Source: Cyanophora paradoxa (Eukaryota; Glaucocystophyceae; Cyanophorales; Cyanophoraceae). Taken from it: 64,000 bases of DNA. Of the stretch, positions 11,922-23,171 are shown one piece after another. Positions within the stretch are counted from its first letter, which is position 1, and the number at the start of each line of letters is the position of its first letter. The translations under genes were made by a program, and so were the position numbers. The stretch covers positions 62,001 to 126,000 of the forward strand of contig QPMI01000423.1 of NCBI GenBank assembly GCA_004431415.1, in the 5' to 3' direction. A model generated the notes under the pieces. That model made no database searches. It saw nothing but the letters and a program-made list of their open reading frames with translations, and was not told where the DNA came from.

Positions 11922-14900
11922 CTACGGGCCGGGGGGGAGGAGGCGGTCGCGGGCGTCGAGGACCTTCACCGCGTCCCCAATCGCCAGCCCTGCGAAGCAA
12001 CCCCAGGCGGCTCGAGGGCGGCCCGGGAGGGGCCGGCGGGCGGGCGAGGGCAAGGGCGCCGGCGCCGGCGCCGGAGCGGCGCACCCATGAAGCGGCACAG
12101 GAGTTCGAGGTTGAAGCGCTGGCTCCTCACCACCTGCGCGCGCGGGAGCGGTCGCAAGCCGTTAGATCGCAGATGGCGGCGGCGGAGAGAGCGGGTAGCG
12201 GCGGCGGGGCCGGCGCGGGGCGCACGGCCATGTCGATGCGGTGCCGCTCGAAGGCCTCGAGGAGGTGCCCGCACTCCGCCCCCTCCAGGAGGGCCTGCGT
12301 CCGCCCTCGGGGAAGGCGAAAGAAAGGGGCGGAGCGGGGTTCGAACCCGGAGCTCGGCGGCATCCGCGCGGGCGGGGGACGAGGCGGGGGCGCGGCCGGA
12401 AGCGGGGGCGGGGGCGGAGGCGACTGGCGCCGGCCGAGGCGGAGGCGGAGGCGGGAGAGGGTAGAAAACGTCGGAGGCGGGGGCGGGGGCGGGCGTAACC
12501 GGCGCGGGCAGGGGAAGCGCCGGAGGCGGAGCCGGCGGGGGCGACGGGGCCGAGGGCGGGGGCGGGGGCGGGTCGAAGGGGGCGGGGCGGCGGAGGCGGA
12601 GGCGGAAGACGCGCTGGGCGGGCGCGGGAAAGGCGTCAGGGCGGCGCGGCGGAGAGGCGGGCTCATAGGGATCCCGCCCTAGCGCTGGGTCCAGCGGCTG
12701 CTATGAAGCCGCGTTCCGGCAGCGGCGAGGCGCAAGCAGCGGCGTGGCCATGGCCCCGACGCTCAAAAGAAGCCCAAACGGGGGCCTAACGGGCCCACTA
12801 GCACTTCCAGAAGAAGCGGGGAGGGGAGGCGTAGGGGCGGGCGGCGCGGCCCTCACCAGACAGGCCCACTAGAACTTGCAGAAGAAGCGGAAAGGCGTAG
12901 GGGCGGGCGGGGGCGGCCCTCACCTGGACGAAGACGGGCTCGCCGTTCAGCTCGAGGTCGGGCAGCGTCGATTGGTCCACGAAGAGGTGCAGCAGGTCCG
13001 GGTCGCTGCGGGGGGGTGGGGGGGGGGGGGGGGGGTAGGAGAAGGCTCAGATGAGGCCGGGGGGAGGGGGGGGTAAGGGAGGGGATAGCCTGAGAGAGAT
13101 AGCCTAGCTTCGAGAGAGAAATCGTCTAAGGTGGCTTAGGTGTGGGCCAGAAGAGGGGGCGTGGGGATGGGGGAGGGGAAGAAGAAGAGGGGGGGTAGGG
13201 TGCCTCCAGATCTCGAGGTGGAGGAGCTCCTCGTCGGCGGGGTGCGGCTCGGGCCCCAGGAAGCCCAGCGCCGCCCCGATGTCGTACTGCAGGAGGGCGG
13301 GCGGGGGGCGTGAGCGAGGGCGTGCCTCAGAAGAGGAGGAGGAGGCCGCGTGATAGGTAGATAGTACATAGATAGCTATAGATAGATAGGTAAGATAGAT
13401 AGATCGATAGATAGATAGCTTCATAGTAGGATAGAAGGCTTCATAGTAGTCGATAAATAGATAGAAAGGATGCCGGCCCTGCTGGGGCGGGGCGGGGCGG
13501 GACGGAACGGACGCGGAGGATAGATAGATAGATAGAAAGGAGGCTTCATAGTAACAGATAGATAGATAGATAGAAAGGAGGCCATGCTGGACGGCGGGGC
13601 GGAGCCGGGCGGGTCGGGGCGGGGCGGTGCGGGGCGGACGCGGGCGTTGAGGCGGGAGGCGATGCGGCCCTGCTCGAGGTCCGTCCGCAGCGAGAAGTCC
13701 AGCAGCGACCTGCGCCCGGCCAGGGCGGGCGGGAGGGCGCCCCGTCAGGAAAGGGCGCGCGCGAGATCGCATGTGTGGCTAGCCGGCGCTATCCGGCTAG
13801 GCCGGCGCTGTATGGCGACCTGGGCCCAGGGCGGGCGGGCGGGCGAGCGAGCGGGCGGGCCGCCCCGTCAGCGACGAGAAGAGGGGCGCCCGCGCGCGCG
13901 AGATCGCATGCATGGCTATCCGGCTAGGCCGGCGCTAAGGCAGGCAGCTCGCTAGCAGCTCGCTGACTCCGGGCGGGCTTGGGCGGGCGGGGCGGGGCGG
14001 ACCGGGAGGGGAGGTCGAGGACGAGGACGCGGTTGCCGTTCTCGGAGAAGTGCAGCGGCCGGCTCCGGTACTCCTGCCCCCGCCCGCCCGCGTCAGAGAG
14101 GGCTCCCGAGGAGGGGCCGTCCTTTGGGCGCTCACAGAGCGTTCGGATTCTATGCAGTTCCTTACGAGACGCGACGCCATGCAGCGGCTCTCGCTATGTT
14201 AGGAAGGACTCTCGACGGGGTTAGGCTCCGAGGCTCCGAGGGAGCAGCTTTGGGGCGGGCGGCGGCGGGGTGTGGGAGGGGGGGGGGGGGGGGGGGGGGG
14301 GGGGTACGCCCGCTCGCCTCGGGGAAGTCGAAGTGGAGGTCGGCGCCGTCGCGCCACGCGAAGAAGCCGACGCGCACGTCCCGCGGCGCCGCCCGCTCGC
14401 CCTCCTCGTCCTCCTCGCTCTCCTCCGTCGCAGTCTGCCGCCCGCCCGCCCCAAAGCCTCAAACAAAGCGCCACTGAGGCCTTGTCGAGGGGTACCCCTC
14501 CCCCCTTCCCCCCCCCCCCCCCCCCCCCCCCCCGCGCACGAGGAGGAAGTAGTGGGCGCCCGACGAGAAGAAGACCCGCTCCTGCGAAAGAAGAAGTGAG
14601 GCGGCGAGAAGAAGGGAGGAGGGGGCGCCCCGCCCCGCCCCGCCCTCGTGTTTCGTCCATCCCCAGGCCTAGCTAGTTAGCTCTGGCTTGCTTGCGCCCC
14701 GCTCCGCCTAAGCAGGCGGGATGGGGGTACATCGGACCTGGGCGCCCTCGGGGGTGCCCCGAAGAAGGCTCTCGGGGAGCTCCCAGTCCTCCACCACCCG
14801 CTCCCGCACCAGCCGCACCTGCAGGGAGGGAGGGGGGCGGGGGCTCAGGGGGGGGAAGAGAGCGCGTGTGAGGGCGTCTAGGGAGATGCAGCTGCAGGCC

Positions 14901-16503
14901 ACGAAACACTGGGCGGAGGCAGAGTGTGCTGAGGCCCGCCCTACAAGCTATAGCTTGGCGGGCGAGCTAAAGGCGGGCGAGGGAAAGCTGGGCGCAAGCC
15001 ACGAGCTAGCGGGCGGGCGGGAGGGCGGGCGGGCGCTCGCACCTCGAGAAGGCCGGCTCCGGCGCCGCCCGTCACGAACGCCCGGTCGCTGAAGTCCGCC
15101 TGCAGGAGGAGGGGAGGCGGCCCTTCAGCGGGGGGGGGGGGGGGCGAGGGCGCGAGGCTGGGGTCGGCTGGGCGGCGCCGATCACTGACGGCGGGCCGGG
15201 AGGCTGGCCCGGCCACTCGTAGAAGCCTTGGGGCACCGAAGGCCTAGGGCCTAGATGCCGCCTAAAGACTCTATAGACGCCAAGGCCTGAGCTGAGCTTA
15301 GGGTGCTCCCTCTACCAGACCGGCGCACCTCGTAGAGGAGGAGGCGGTGGCGGCTGGTGAAGAGCGCCACGCGCGAGAGCTCCGGGATGAAGTCGCACGC
15401 CCGGATCTGAAGAGGGGGGTACACGAGGTGAGGGGGGGAGGGGGGGAGGGGCCGGGGGCAGGGGGATCTTGAGCCTTGGGCAAGCTTAGACTCTCGTGGG
15501 AGGCTCTCGTAGCCCGTAGGCTTAGGCTAGAGGGGGCTGGTGCTTCGCGCCGCCAGCTTCGAGTGACGGAGACGGGCCGCCTCGCCTTCGGCTCTCTAAC
15601 GCTTCGGCCTAGGCTTCTTAGCGGACGGAGGCTATCTCCTCGCCACGTCCTTGGGGAGGGGGCCTATCAGCTTAGAGCAGGAGGGACGTGGGCTCTTAGG
15701 CTTAGCTAGATCTTAAGCTCAGTTATCTTGGCCTGGCTCAGCTAAGCTCAGGGGGTCGGGGGCGGACCTCCTCGTCCTTGGGGAGGAGCGCCGCGCCCGA
15801 GAGCCGGAACCAGCCGCCCTGCCCGCGAGCAAGCGAGCAAATAATAAGTGCGTGAGCGAGATTGCTGAGGGCGAGGTTCACTGCCAGCTAGACGTTGGAG
15901 GGAGGGAGAAGGGGAGAGCGGAGGGGGGGGGGGGGGGGGGGGGGCGAACCTCGCGGGAGCCGGCCGGGGCGGCGGGGGGGAAGGGGACGGTGAGGACGCC
16001 GTCCGCCGAGCGGAGGCGGGCCTCGGGGGGCGAGGAGAGGAGGACGGCCTCCGGGCCCGGCGCCGCCGGCAGGGGCGGCGGGGGCGGAGGCGGAGGCGGA
16101 GCCGAAGCCGAAGCCAGCGGAGATGAAGCCAGCGGAGCCGAAGAAGAAGAAGAAGGAGAAGGGGAGTGCCCTGCGGGCTCCGAGAAGCGGTAGACGCCCG
16201 AGGCGCCGGGGTGGTGCGCCAGGGGGAAGCCTGAAGTGAAACTAAGCCGAACAGGCGAGCAGAACAGAGCGCCGAGGAGGGGGAGGAGCAGGAGAGAAGG
16301 CGGCGCGGCACCGAGGCGCGTGGCGAAGAGAGATAGCTAATTATCGATAGAGATAGATGGACAGGTAGAAAGGAGGCCCCAAGTGGCTTAAATCTCTAAC
16401 ACACCTAAGCCGTAGTCGAGAAGATAGCCCCACACGTAAGCCGCCTTGGGCTATCTAGCTCTCCGCGCACCGATGCGCTTGGCAAAGACATACAGACAGA
16501 TAA

Positions 16504-16548
<45 letters not shown>

Positions 16549-16675
16549 GAGGTAGATAGACAGGAGGCTTCATAGTAGTAGATAGGCTTAGATCTCTCCG
16601 CCTTAGCCTTAGTTGAGATAGCCCCCACACCTAAGCCGCACGCACCGACGCGCTTGGCGAAGACGATGAGGGTGC

Positions 16676-16710
<35 letters not shown>

Positions 16711-17301
16711 ATTGATAGATAGATAGGTAGAAAGGAGGCCCAATGTGGCTCAAATCAAGGCGGCTATCCACCACACCACACACACCTAGCCGCCTTGGGC
16801 TTTATCTAAGGCTATCCGTCTCGCGGCGCACCGATGCGCTTGGCGAACACGATGAGGGTGCTGCTCTGCACGGCGACGACGATCGAATCGACGTGGTAGT
16901 CCAGCAGCAGCAGCGGCGCCCCCTTGCGCGGCGGGTCCTGCGGGCCCAGCTTGAGCAAGGCAGGCTTGCTAGGGGGGGAGGGAGGGGGAGGGGGGTACCG
17001 AGGGGAGGTAGACGTCGAAGGCGGACAGGGGCGCCCCGGATTCGAACTCGAAGCAGTGGGCTGCCTGGGGCAGGCCGCCCTCCCCCTCCTTCGTCAGGTA
17101 CCACACCACGCTGCGAAGCGTACCCCCCGCCCGCTCAGCGTGCGCGTACCCCCGGAAAGCCGCGCGGGCGAAGCTGCGCGGCGCACTCTTTCTGGCCCTT
17201 CACGCCTGTGAACCTGCGCGCGGCGCGTTTCTCAGCGTGCCGTCCGCGGCGCCGCAAGATGCGCGCGAGGGCGGGCTGGAGCCGTTTCCAAATATGATCA
17301 T
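11922..17301 (-). CDS. large many-exon protein, probable beta-propeller N-terminus
   Basis: Minus-strand gene pieced together from short exons with GTGCG donors and CAG acceptors. Proposed ATG is at 17301-17299 (MIIFGNGSSPPSR). Following exons read VVWYLTKEGEGGLPQAAHCF (about 17110), then LLLLDYHVDSIVVAVQSST (about 16900), RACDFIPELSRVALFTSRH (about 15390), ADFSDRAFVTGGAGAGLLE (about 15090), VRLVRERVVEDWELPESLL (about 14800), ERVFFSSGAHYFLL (about 14560), RDVRVGFFAWRDGADLHF (about 14370), PLHFSENGNRVLVLDLPS (about 14040), SLLDFSLRTDLEQGR (about 13690), YDIGAALGFLGPEPHPADEE (about 13270) and LLHLFVDQSTLPDLELNGE (about 12970). A Pro-rich stretch and helical exons (ALLEGAECGHLLEAFERHR; VVRSQRFNLELLCRFM) precede LAIGDAVKVLDARDRLL and TAG at 11922. 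The repeated strand-turn-strand pattern with periodic hydrophobics suggests WD-like blades, then a helical tail. I do not recognise the family. Confidence 0.5.
12793..12925. repeat. tandem duplication containing an intron donor
   Basis: Two tandem copies of a roughly 65-75 bp unit that includes the minus-strand donor GTGAGGGCCGC and the sequence CTTCTTCTG just downstream. The copy nearer the exon (about 12919) is the likely real donor; the second (about 12855) is a decoy inside the intron. Confidence 0.55.
13360..13580. repeat. (GATA)n microsatellite tracts in an intron
   Basis: Several runs of GATA/TAGA repeats separated by copies of CTTCATAGTA and by GAAAGGAGGC or GAAAGGATGC. They lie in an intron of the minus-strand propeller-like gene. 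Confidence 0.8.
14277..14304. repeat. long poly-G tract
   Basis: An almost uninterrupted run of about 27 G, intronic on the minus strand. A matching poly-C run lies at about 14509-14533 in the next intron. Confidence 0.9.
16312..16866. repeat. four copies of an exon-tail/donor module with GATA tracts
   Basis: The exon tail at about 16826-16866 (plus-strand GCACCGATGCGCTTGGCGAA, minus-strand donor GTGCGCCG) recurs with changes at about 16644, 16467 and 16312. The spacing is roughly 155-185 bp. Copies are separated by (GATA)n at about 16500-16550 and 16677-16710 and by shared filler such as ACACCTAAGCCG and TGGGCTATCT. All copies downstream of the first lie within one minus-strand intron. Confidence 0.7.
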
Positions 17302-17334
17302 TGAAGAAGCTTAGAAGAAAGCTTATTGGACAAG

Positions 17335-18060
17335 CTAGAGCTTATTAGCGGACCAGGTGATGTCGCAGTAGGAGGAGCCGCAGAGGTGGCGGACGCGGCG
17401 GCGGGCCGCCGGCTCCGAGTTCATGCTGTGGAGCACGTAGTCGAAGTCCACGTTGCCGCGGTACTCCTGGATGATGCAGTACTTGCCGTTCGTCGCGTGC
17501 ACCTGCGGTGGCATCGGTCGGGGCGCTCCGCGGCCGGAATGGAGCGGGCGGGGGCGCGCCCACTGGTCGGCGCCGGCGGTGGCGAGGCATTCGACCAGCG
17601 TCGAGTCGCGGTACTCGAGCAGCGAGCGGCGGATGTCCTCCTTCGTGCCGGCGCGCCAGTCGTCACCGAACGCGCGCCTGTAGTAGCGCGCGGCGAGCTC
17701 GGGCTGGTCGACCATGTCCTCGACCACGGCGCGCATTCGCCTGCAGGTCCGGTGGAGCGAAGCCACGTCCTCGTGGTGCAGCAGCATGATCACCGCCTCC
17801 AGCAGCCCCTCCGGCAGCCGCAGGAGGGGCGGATCCTCCTCGAGCTCGTCCGCGTCCGCGACCATCGCGTCCGCCGCGCGGGGCTCGCGCGATCCGTCGT
17901 TGGCACGATCTCCTCCCCTCGCGTCGCTTGCACTGCGCTGCGCGTTGCCCATCGCGAGCTCGACCATGAACTCAAGGGGGGCGAAGTCGCAGCCGGGTAG
18001 ACGACTTTCAGACGAGCGCAACGTGTCTCTGCGGTGTGAGAGGGGACAAGTGAGCCGCAC
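17335..18060 (-). CDS. F-box-like protein
   Basis: Open frame of about 241 codons, possibly interrupted by one in-frame GC-AG intron (after ...AGADQW, resuming at VHATNGKYCIIQEY). The centre reads LLRLPEGLLEAVIMLLHHED then VASLHRTCRRMRAVVED, which fits an F-box helix set (Leu-Pro start, then a hydrophobic pattern ending in a Cys-Arg/Arg-Met motif). F-box proteins link substrates to SCF ubiquitin ligases through Skp1. The C-terminal part (EYRGNVDFDYVLHSM) matches no substrate-binding repeat that I recognise. The upstream ATG at 18060 gives an Arg-rich leader; a later Met (near 17967) is also possible. The gene is head-to-head with NSF, and its stop lies only 33 bp from the proposed start of the next minus-strand gene. 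Confidence 0.6.
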   Translation of the reverse strand: MRLTCPLSHRRDTLRSSESRLPGCDFAPLEFMVELAMGNAQRSASDARGGDRANDGSREPRAADAMVADADELEEDPPLLRLPEGLLEAVIMLLHHEDVASLHRTCRRMRAVVEDMVDQPELAARYYRRAFGDDWRAGTKEDIRRSLLEYRDSTLVECLATAGADQWARPRPLHSGRGAPRPMPPQVHATNGKYCIIQEYRGNVDFDYVLHSMNSEPAARRRVRHLCGSSYCDITWSANKL

Positions 18061-18172
18061 GAAGGCTCGCTAAAGTCGGTGAGCGCATTCGCCGCAAAAA
18101 CCGCAAACGCGTCGAGCGGCACGAGCGAAGCTCACCTCATCGCCACTTGGCCGTCGCAGATTCCGCGCTCCG
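18061..18172. promoter_or_regulatory. compact bidirectional promoter region
   Basis: Only 112 bp separate the proposed F-box start codon from the NSF ATG on the opposite strand. Both 5' UTRs and core promoters must fit here or overlap the coding regions. No TATA box is visible. Confidence 0.45.
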
Positions 18173-21100
18173 ATGAGCCTCTTCGGTCGTGGGAACAGTC
18201 CCAGCGTGCCGCCGCGGCAGACGCCGCCTCCTCCGGTCCCAGCAAGGCCGAAGGACGACGATGCGCCGGCGCGGCCACGGGCGCACGCCTCCCGCGGGGG
18301 CGTCGCCCGCCTCTCCATGGAGGTCTCCTCGTGCCCTTCGCAGGACCTCGCGCTATCGAACATGGTCTTCCTGCATCCTGACGACTTCGCTTCCCTGTCG
18401 CCCAACGGCGAGAAGGTCTACGTGATGCTGAACGGCTTCGTGTACACCGCCGCGTGCGTAGCTAAGCGCGGCGATGCTTTCCGCGCTAACCGGCTCGCGC
18501 GCGCGCGCAGCGGGAACTCGGGCGTGGGAACGGGCAAGGTCGCGCTGAACGGCGTGCAGCGGCGGATCACGCGCACGTCGGGAGGCGACGCCGTGACGCT
18601 GGAGACCTTCACACCGGACTCGATGATCACATCCGTGACTTACGAGGCGAGCGGCGCGGGCGGGCGGTGGCCTGCGCGCGGGCTGGCGGAGCTGACGGCG
18701 CGCCCGCAGGTTGACCTGAACCTGAAGGTCAAGGGCCAGGCGGAGACAGTTGAGCACGACGAGTTCGCGGGCAAGATCCGCGACCGCTTCAAGAACCAGG
18801 CCCGCCCTTCCGCCCGCCGCCCGAGCCCGCCCCAACTCCATCCGCCTCTGATCTGATCCGCGCGCGGTCGGCAGGTCATGAGCATGGGCCAGGAAATCGT
18901 CATGGAGTTCCTGGGGAAGAACTTCCTCATCAAGGCGGGCCCCGCCGGCTCGGCTCACGCGCATCCCGCGCGCAGCCTCCTAACCCGCGCCCCGCGCGCC
19001 TGTTCGAGCAGGTGGTCGACATGGAAGCGCAGGCTACGGTCAAGAGCGGTGCGCCGAGCCGCACCCCGCTCGCTCTGCCCCGCCCGGTCCTGCCTCGAGC
19101 GGGCGGGCGAGCGGGCGGGGCGGCAGGGCACAAGTCGCACGCGCTGCTGACGGTGGAGACGGAGGTTATGTGCCGCAAGGTCCCCGAGGGCGGCGCCGTC
19201 AAGATCCAGGGCGGCGAGAGGCGAGCCGCGCCGCCGCGCCGCTCCGCCGCGCCGCCTCGCAACTCTGAGCCCGCGCGCGCAGCCACAGGCCGAACGTCGG
19301 CATCATCGCGCCGGACTGGAACTTCGAGAAGATGGGCATCGGAGGCGAGCGCGCGACCGCTGCCCCTGCCCCCGCCCCTGCGCCCCTCACCTTTCTTCCT
19401 CTCCCCTGCGCCCCCTCCCTCCCTCCCTCGCTCCCTCCCTCCGGCAGGCCTCGACAAGGAGTTCACCGACATCTTCCGCCGCGCCTTCGCCTCTCGCGTC
19501 TTCCCCCCGAGGCGCGCCCCGCCCTCCCGCCCCGCCCCGCCCCGCCCCGCCCGCCCCGCCTCCTCTTCTCTCCCCGCGCCCCGTCCGACCGGCTCCGCGC
19601 CGCGCCCGCCGCGCCCGCCGCGCCCCGCAGCGTCATCAAGAAGCTCGGCCTGAACCACGTGAAGGGTGCGCGCGCGCCCTCCCGCCCTCCTCGATCAACT
19701 AACTCGACGCGCCCCAGGCATGCTCCTGTACGGGCCCCCCGGCACTGGCAAGACGCTCATCGCGCGGCAAATCGGGAAGATGCTGAACGGGCGGGAGCCC
19801 AAGGTGGTGAACGGGCCCGAGATCCTCAACAAGTACGTGGGCGCCTCGGAGGAGAACATCCGCAACCTCTTCAAGGACGCCATCGCCGACCAGAAGGTCG
19901 GGCCTTCCATCCCGGCCCGGCCTAGAGAAGCAAGGCGCAGAGGGCGCTCCGGGGCGCAGGCGAACGGGGAGGACAGCGCGCTGCACATCATCATCTTCGA
20001 CGAGATCGACGCGATCTGCAAGCAGCGCGGCTCCGGCCGCGACGGCACCGGCGTCCACGACACCGTCGTCAACCAGGTCCGCCCGAACCCAGGCCCGGCC
20101 GGGCTGGCCGGCTGGGCTAGAGGGCCGCTCCAGCCTTCTGCCGCCCCGCCGCCCCTGCCCGCCTCGCCTGCTCGGGGCGAGGCTATGCCGGGCTGGGCTG
20201 GGCTAGAGGGCCGCCCCGCCGCCCCTGCTCGCCTCGTCTGAATGAACGAACCCCGCCCTCGCCCTTGTTTCGCGGGCCAGCTCCTCTCGATGATCGACGG
20301 CGTGGATTCGCTCAACAACATCCTCGTCATCGGTATGACCAACCGCAAGGTGGGCCAGGAGGAGGACGGACGCCCGCTGCTGTGTGTCGCCCTCCCCTGA
20401 CGCCGTCCGGCGCGCAGGACATGATCGACGAGGCGATGATCCGCCCCGGCCGCCTGGAGATCCAGGTCCGAGCCCCCCCTCCCCCTCCCCCTGGCGGCCT
20501 CGCTTCACCCGCCTCCCCCGCGGCGCAGATCGAGATCGCCCTGCCCGACAAGGACGGGCGCCGCCAGATCTTCAACATCCACACCCGGCAGTGCGCGAGC
20601 CTCTCCTTCTCCCCGCGCGCCCGCCCTGCCCGGCCTCACGCGCGCCCGCGCAGCATGCGCGAGAACGGGAAGCTGGCCCGCGACGTCGACCTCGACTCCC
20701 TCGCCGTCCAGGTGCGCCGCCCCTTGGCATGGGACGACCGGGATCGGATGGAAGCGATTCCGGCGGCGGAAATTTCTCGTGTAGAACTAAGCAATGCACC
20801 CTTCCGCCGACCCTCCTCCCTCTCCCCGTCCCCCTGAAACTGACCCCCGCCCCGCCCCGCCCCGCTACGCCCCGCAGACGAAGAACTACACGGGCGCCGA
20901 GATCGAGTCGGTCGTCAAGGGCGCCGCCTCCTTCATGCTCCAGCGCAAAGCGCGCCCGCCCCGCCCGCCCGCCCGCGCTGCCGGGAGATAGATAGATAGC
21001 CTAAGCTGGCTTTGGTGTGGCGAGATCGCCACACCTGAGCCACCTTATGCTGTCTATCTATCTCCCCCATGCAACTCTACTCTGCTCTAGCCTACTAAAC

Positions 21101-23171
21101 GCCTTCCCCCGCGCAGCTGGGGCTGGCGAACATCCGGGAGACGAACCTCACGGACACGCTCAAGTCCCTCAAGGACCTCGACGACGTCCAGGCACGCCCG
21201 CACCCGCCCGCCCGCCCCGCCCCACGCTCTCTAGTGAACCAAATGGCCAGCCGGCTAGCCGGCTAGCCGGCCTACTAGCTAGCTGAAACCAAGGACCTCG
21301 ACGGCGTCCAGGCGCGACCCCCTAACTAACTAACCAACCAACTAGCTAAGCTAGCCAACTAAGTTAGCTAGCTAGCCAGCTAGCTGAAACCAAGGAGCTA
21401 GCTAGCTAGCCTCTGGCTAGCTGGCTAGCGCCCCCGCCCGCCCCGCCCACGCCCTCCCCTCGGCCCCGCCCTCGCTCGGCCCCTGACCGCCCCGCCCCGC
21501 TCCTCGGCCTCGGCCTCGGCAGGTTACGATGGCGGACTTCGAGCGGGCGCTGCAGGAGGTCCGCCCCGCCTACGGCGTACAGGAGGACGAGATCAAGGTC
21601 CGCGAACGAAGAGGAGAACAAATTAAACCGGCCGGCTTTGATTTCTAGCTGAACTGGCGAGCGAGGGCAAACACACTAAGCATCGAAAGGGCCAACGAAC
21701 CGAGTAAACACACGAAAGAGCTTGTTGATTAACTACGCTGTTAGACGTGCTAGCGACCGACTAAACGGGCAACGGCCCTGCTCCCTCCCTCGCGGAAGCT
21801 CGCTGGCTCGCTGGCTGGCTCTCCTGAGACTCGCGGCAGGACCGGATCGGGGACATCATTTCGTACGGCGAGAAGTACGAGCACCTTTGGAACTCCATCA
21901 AGTGCGCCGCGCCCCCTTGTCTCCCCCTCCTCCCACCGCCGAGCCGAGCCGCGCGCGCGCGCCAGGATCTTCATAGAGCAGCTGCGGCAGTCCGAGCGGC
22001 AGCGCTCCCTCTCTATCCTGCTGGAAGGTGCGAGCGAGCAAGCAATGCAGGAGCGTCCGGCGCCTCTGCCGGGGTGCGGGGGCGGGCGGGCGCCTCTTAC
22101 GGGCGAGCGCGCGCGGCGCGGCGCGGCGCAGGCGCGGTCGGGACCGGCAAGACGTCCCTCGCGGCGAAGGCCGCCATCGAGAGCGCGTTCCCCTTCGTAA
22201 AGGCACGCCGCCCGGCCCGCCCCGCCCTGATTTGATTTGATCTGATTTGATCTGAGCAGTTCGTGAGCCCGGAGGCACTCGTCGGCTACTCCGAGGGCGG
22301 CAAGTGCTCCGTCGTGACGAAGGCGAGCGGCCCCCCGCCCGCCCGCCCCCGCTCGCCCTAAGCCGCCTTCGCGTTTTGACGCCGACGCCGCCGCCGCCGC
22401 TCAGGTCTTCGACGACTCGTCCAAGTCCCCTCTCAGCGTCATCGTCCTGGACAGCATCGAGCGCATCCTGGGTCCGTCCGCCCCTCCCTCCCTCCCTCCC
22501 TGGGGCCCGCCCGCCCTCCCGACACGCGCCGGCGATCGCAGACTACACGGCGATCGGAATGCGCTTCTCGAACGCGGTCCTGCAGGCGCTCCTCGTCCTC
22601 ATCAAGCGCCAGCCGCCCAAGGCACGCAAGCGACGCTCGCAACGCTTGGCTCGACCTCTTATGCTTGCTTGCGCCCCGCAGGGCAAGAAGCTGCTGATCA
22701 TCGGGACGACTGCGGTGGCGTCCGTGCTGGAGACCATGGAGCTCTGCGCCGCCTTCAACATCACCCTCCACGTCCCCTCCCTGGGCCCCGAGGAGTGCCG
22801 CGCCGTCGTCGAGCAGGCCCGCCCCCCGCCTTCTCCTCCTCCTTCTTCTTCCTTCGAACTCCGCCCTCTGACTTCCGTCCGACTTGCGCCGCCTTCTCTC
22901 GCTCGCTCAGATGGGGGTCATGGAGAAGGGCGACCTCAACAAGTCCGTCAACGCCCTCGCCGGCGTGGACATCGGCATCAAGAAGCTGGTCCGCCCCCTC
23001 CTCCTCCTCCTCCTCCTCCTCCTCTTCTTCAGCGTTCTTCTTCTTCGGCCCGTGCTCACCCCCCTTCTTATTCTTCCCGCGCAGCTGCTGGTCCTCGAGA
23101 TGGCGCGCACGGAGGGCAGTTCCATCAGCCACCAGCGCTTCGTCGAGTGCATGCGCGACTGCGGCCTGTAG
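18173..23171 (+). CDS. NSF: N-ethylmaleimide-sensitive factor, AAA+ SNARE disassembly ATPase
   Basis: Complete 27-exon gene; my exon set sums to 2313 nt (770 codons), close to the usual 740-760 residue length. NSF uses ATP, with alpha-SNAP, to pull apart cis-SNARE complexes after membrane fusion. N domain: exons from 18173 to about 19220 ([54 protein letters not shown]). The linker [11 protein letters not shown] leads into D1 with Walker [10 protein letters not shown] (about 19730), [18 protein letters not shown], Walker [16 protein letters not shown] (about 19990), VIGMTNR and RPGRLEIQ. D2 carries the P-loop GAVGTGKTS (about 22135), [11 protein letters not shown] (about 22440), [15 protein letters not shown] and [18 protein letters not shown]. 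It ends MRDCGL-TAG. Twelve of 26 introns use a GC donor (after exons 2, 3, 4, 6, 7, 8, 16, 17, 21, 22, 24 and 25). Confidence 0.95.

Noticed and set aside
12340-12356. Possible tRNA B box (GGTTCGAACCC)
   Set aside because: It is a simple palindrome inside a Pro-rich coding region with no A box or foldable arms.
13360-13580. Repeat-spacer pattern suggestive of a CRISPR-like array
   Set aside because: The repeats are a GATA microsatellite with irregular spacers in a eukaryotic intron.
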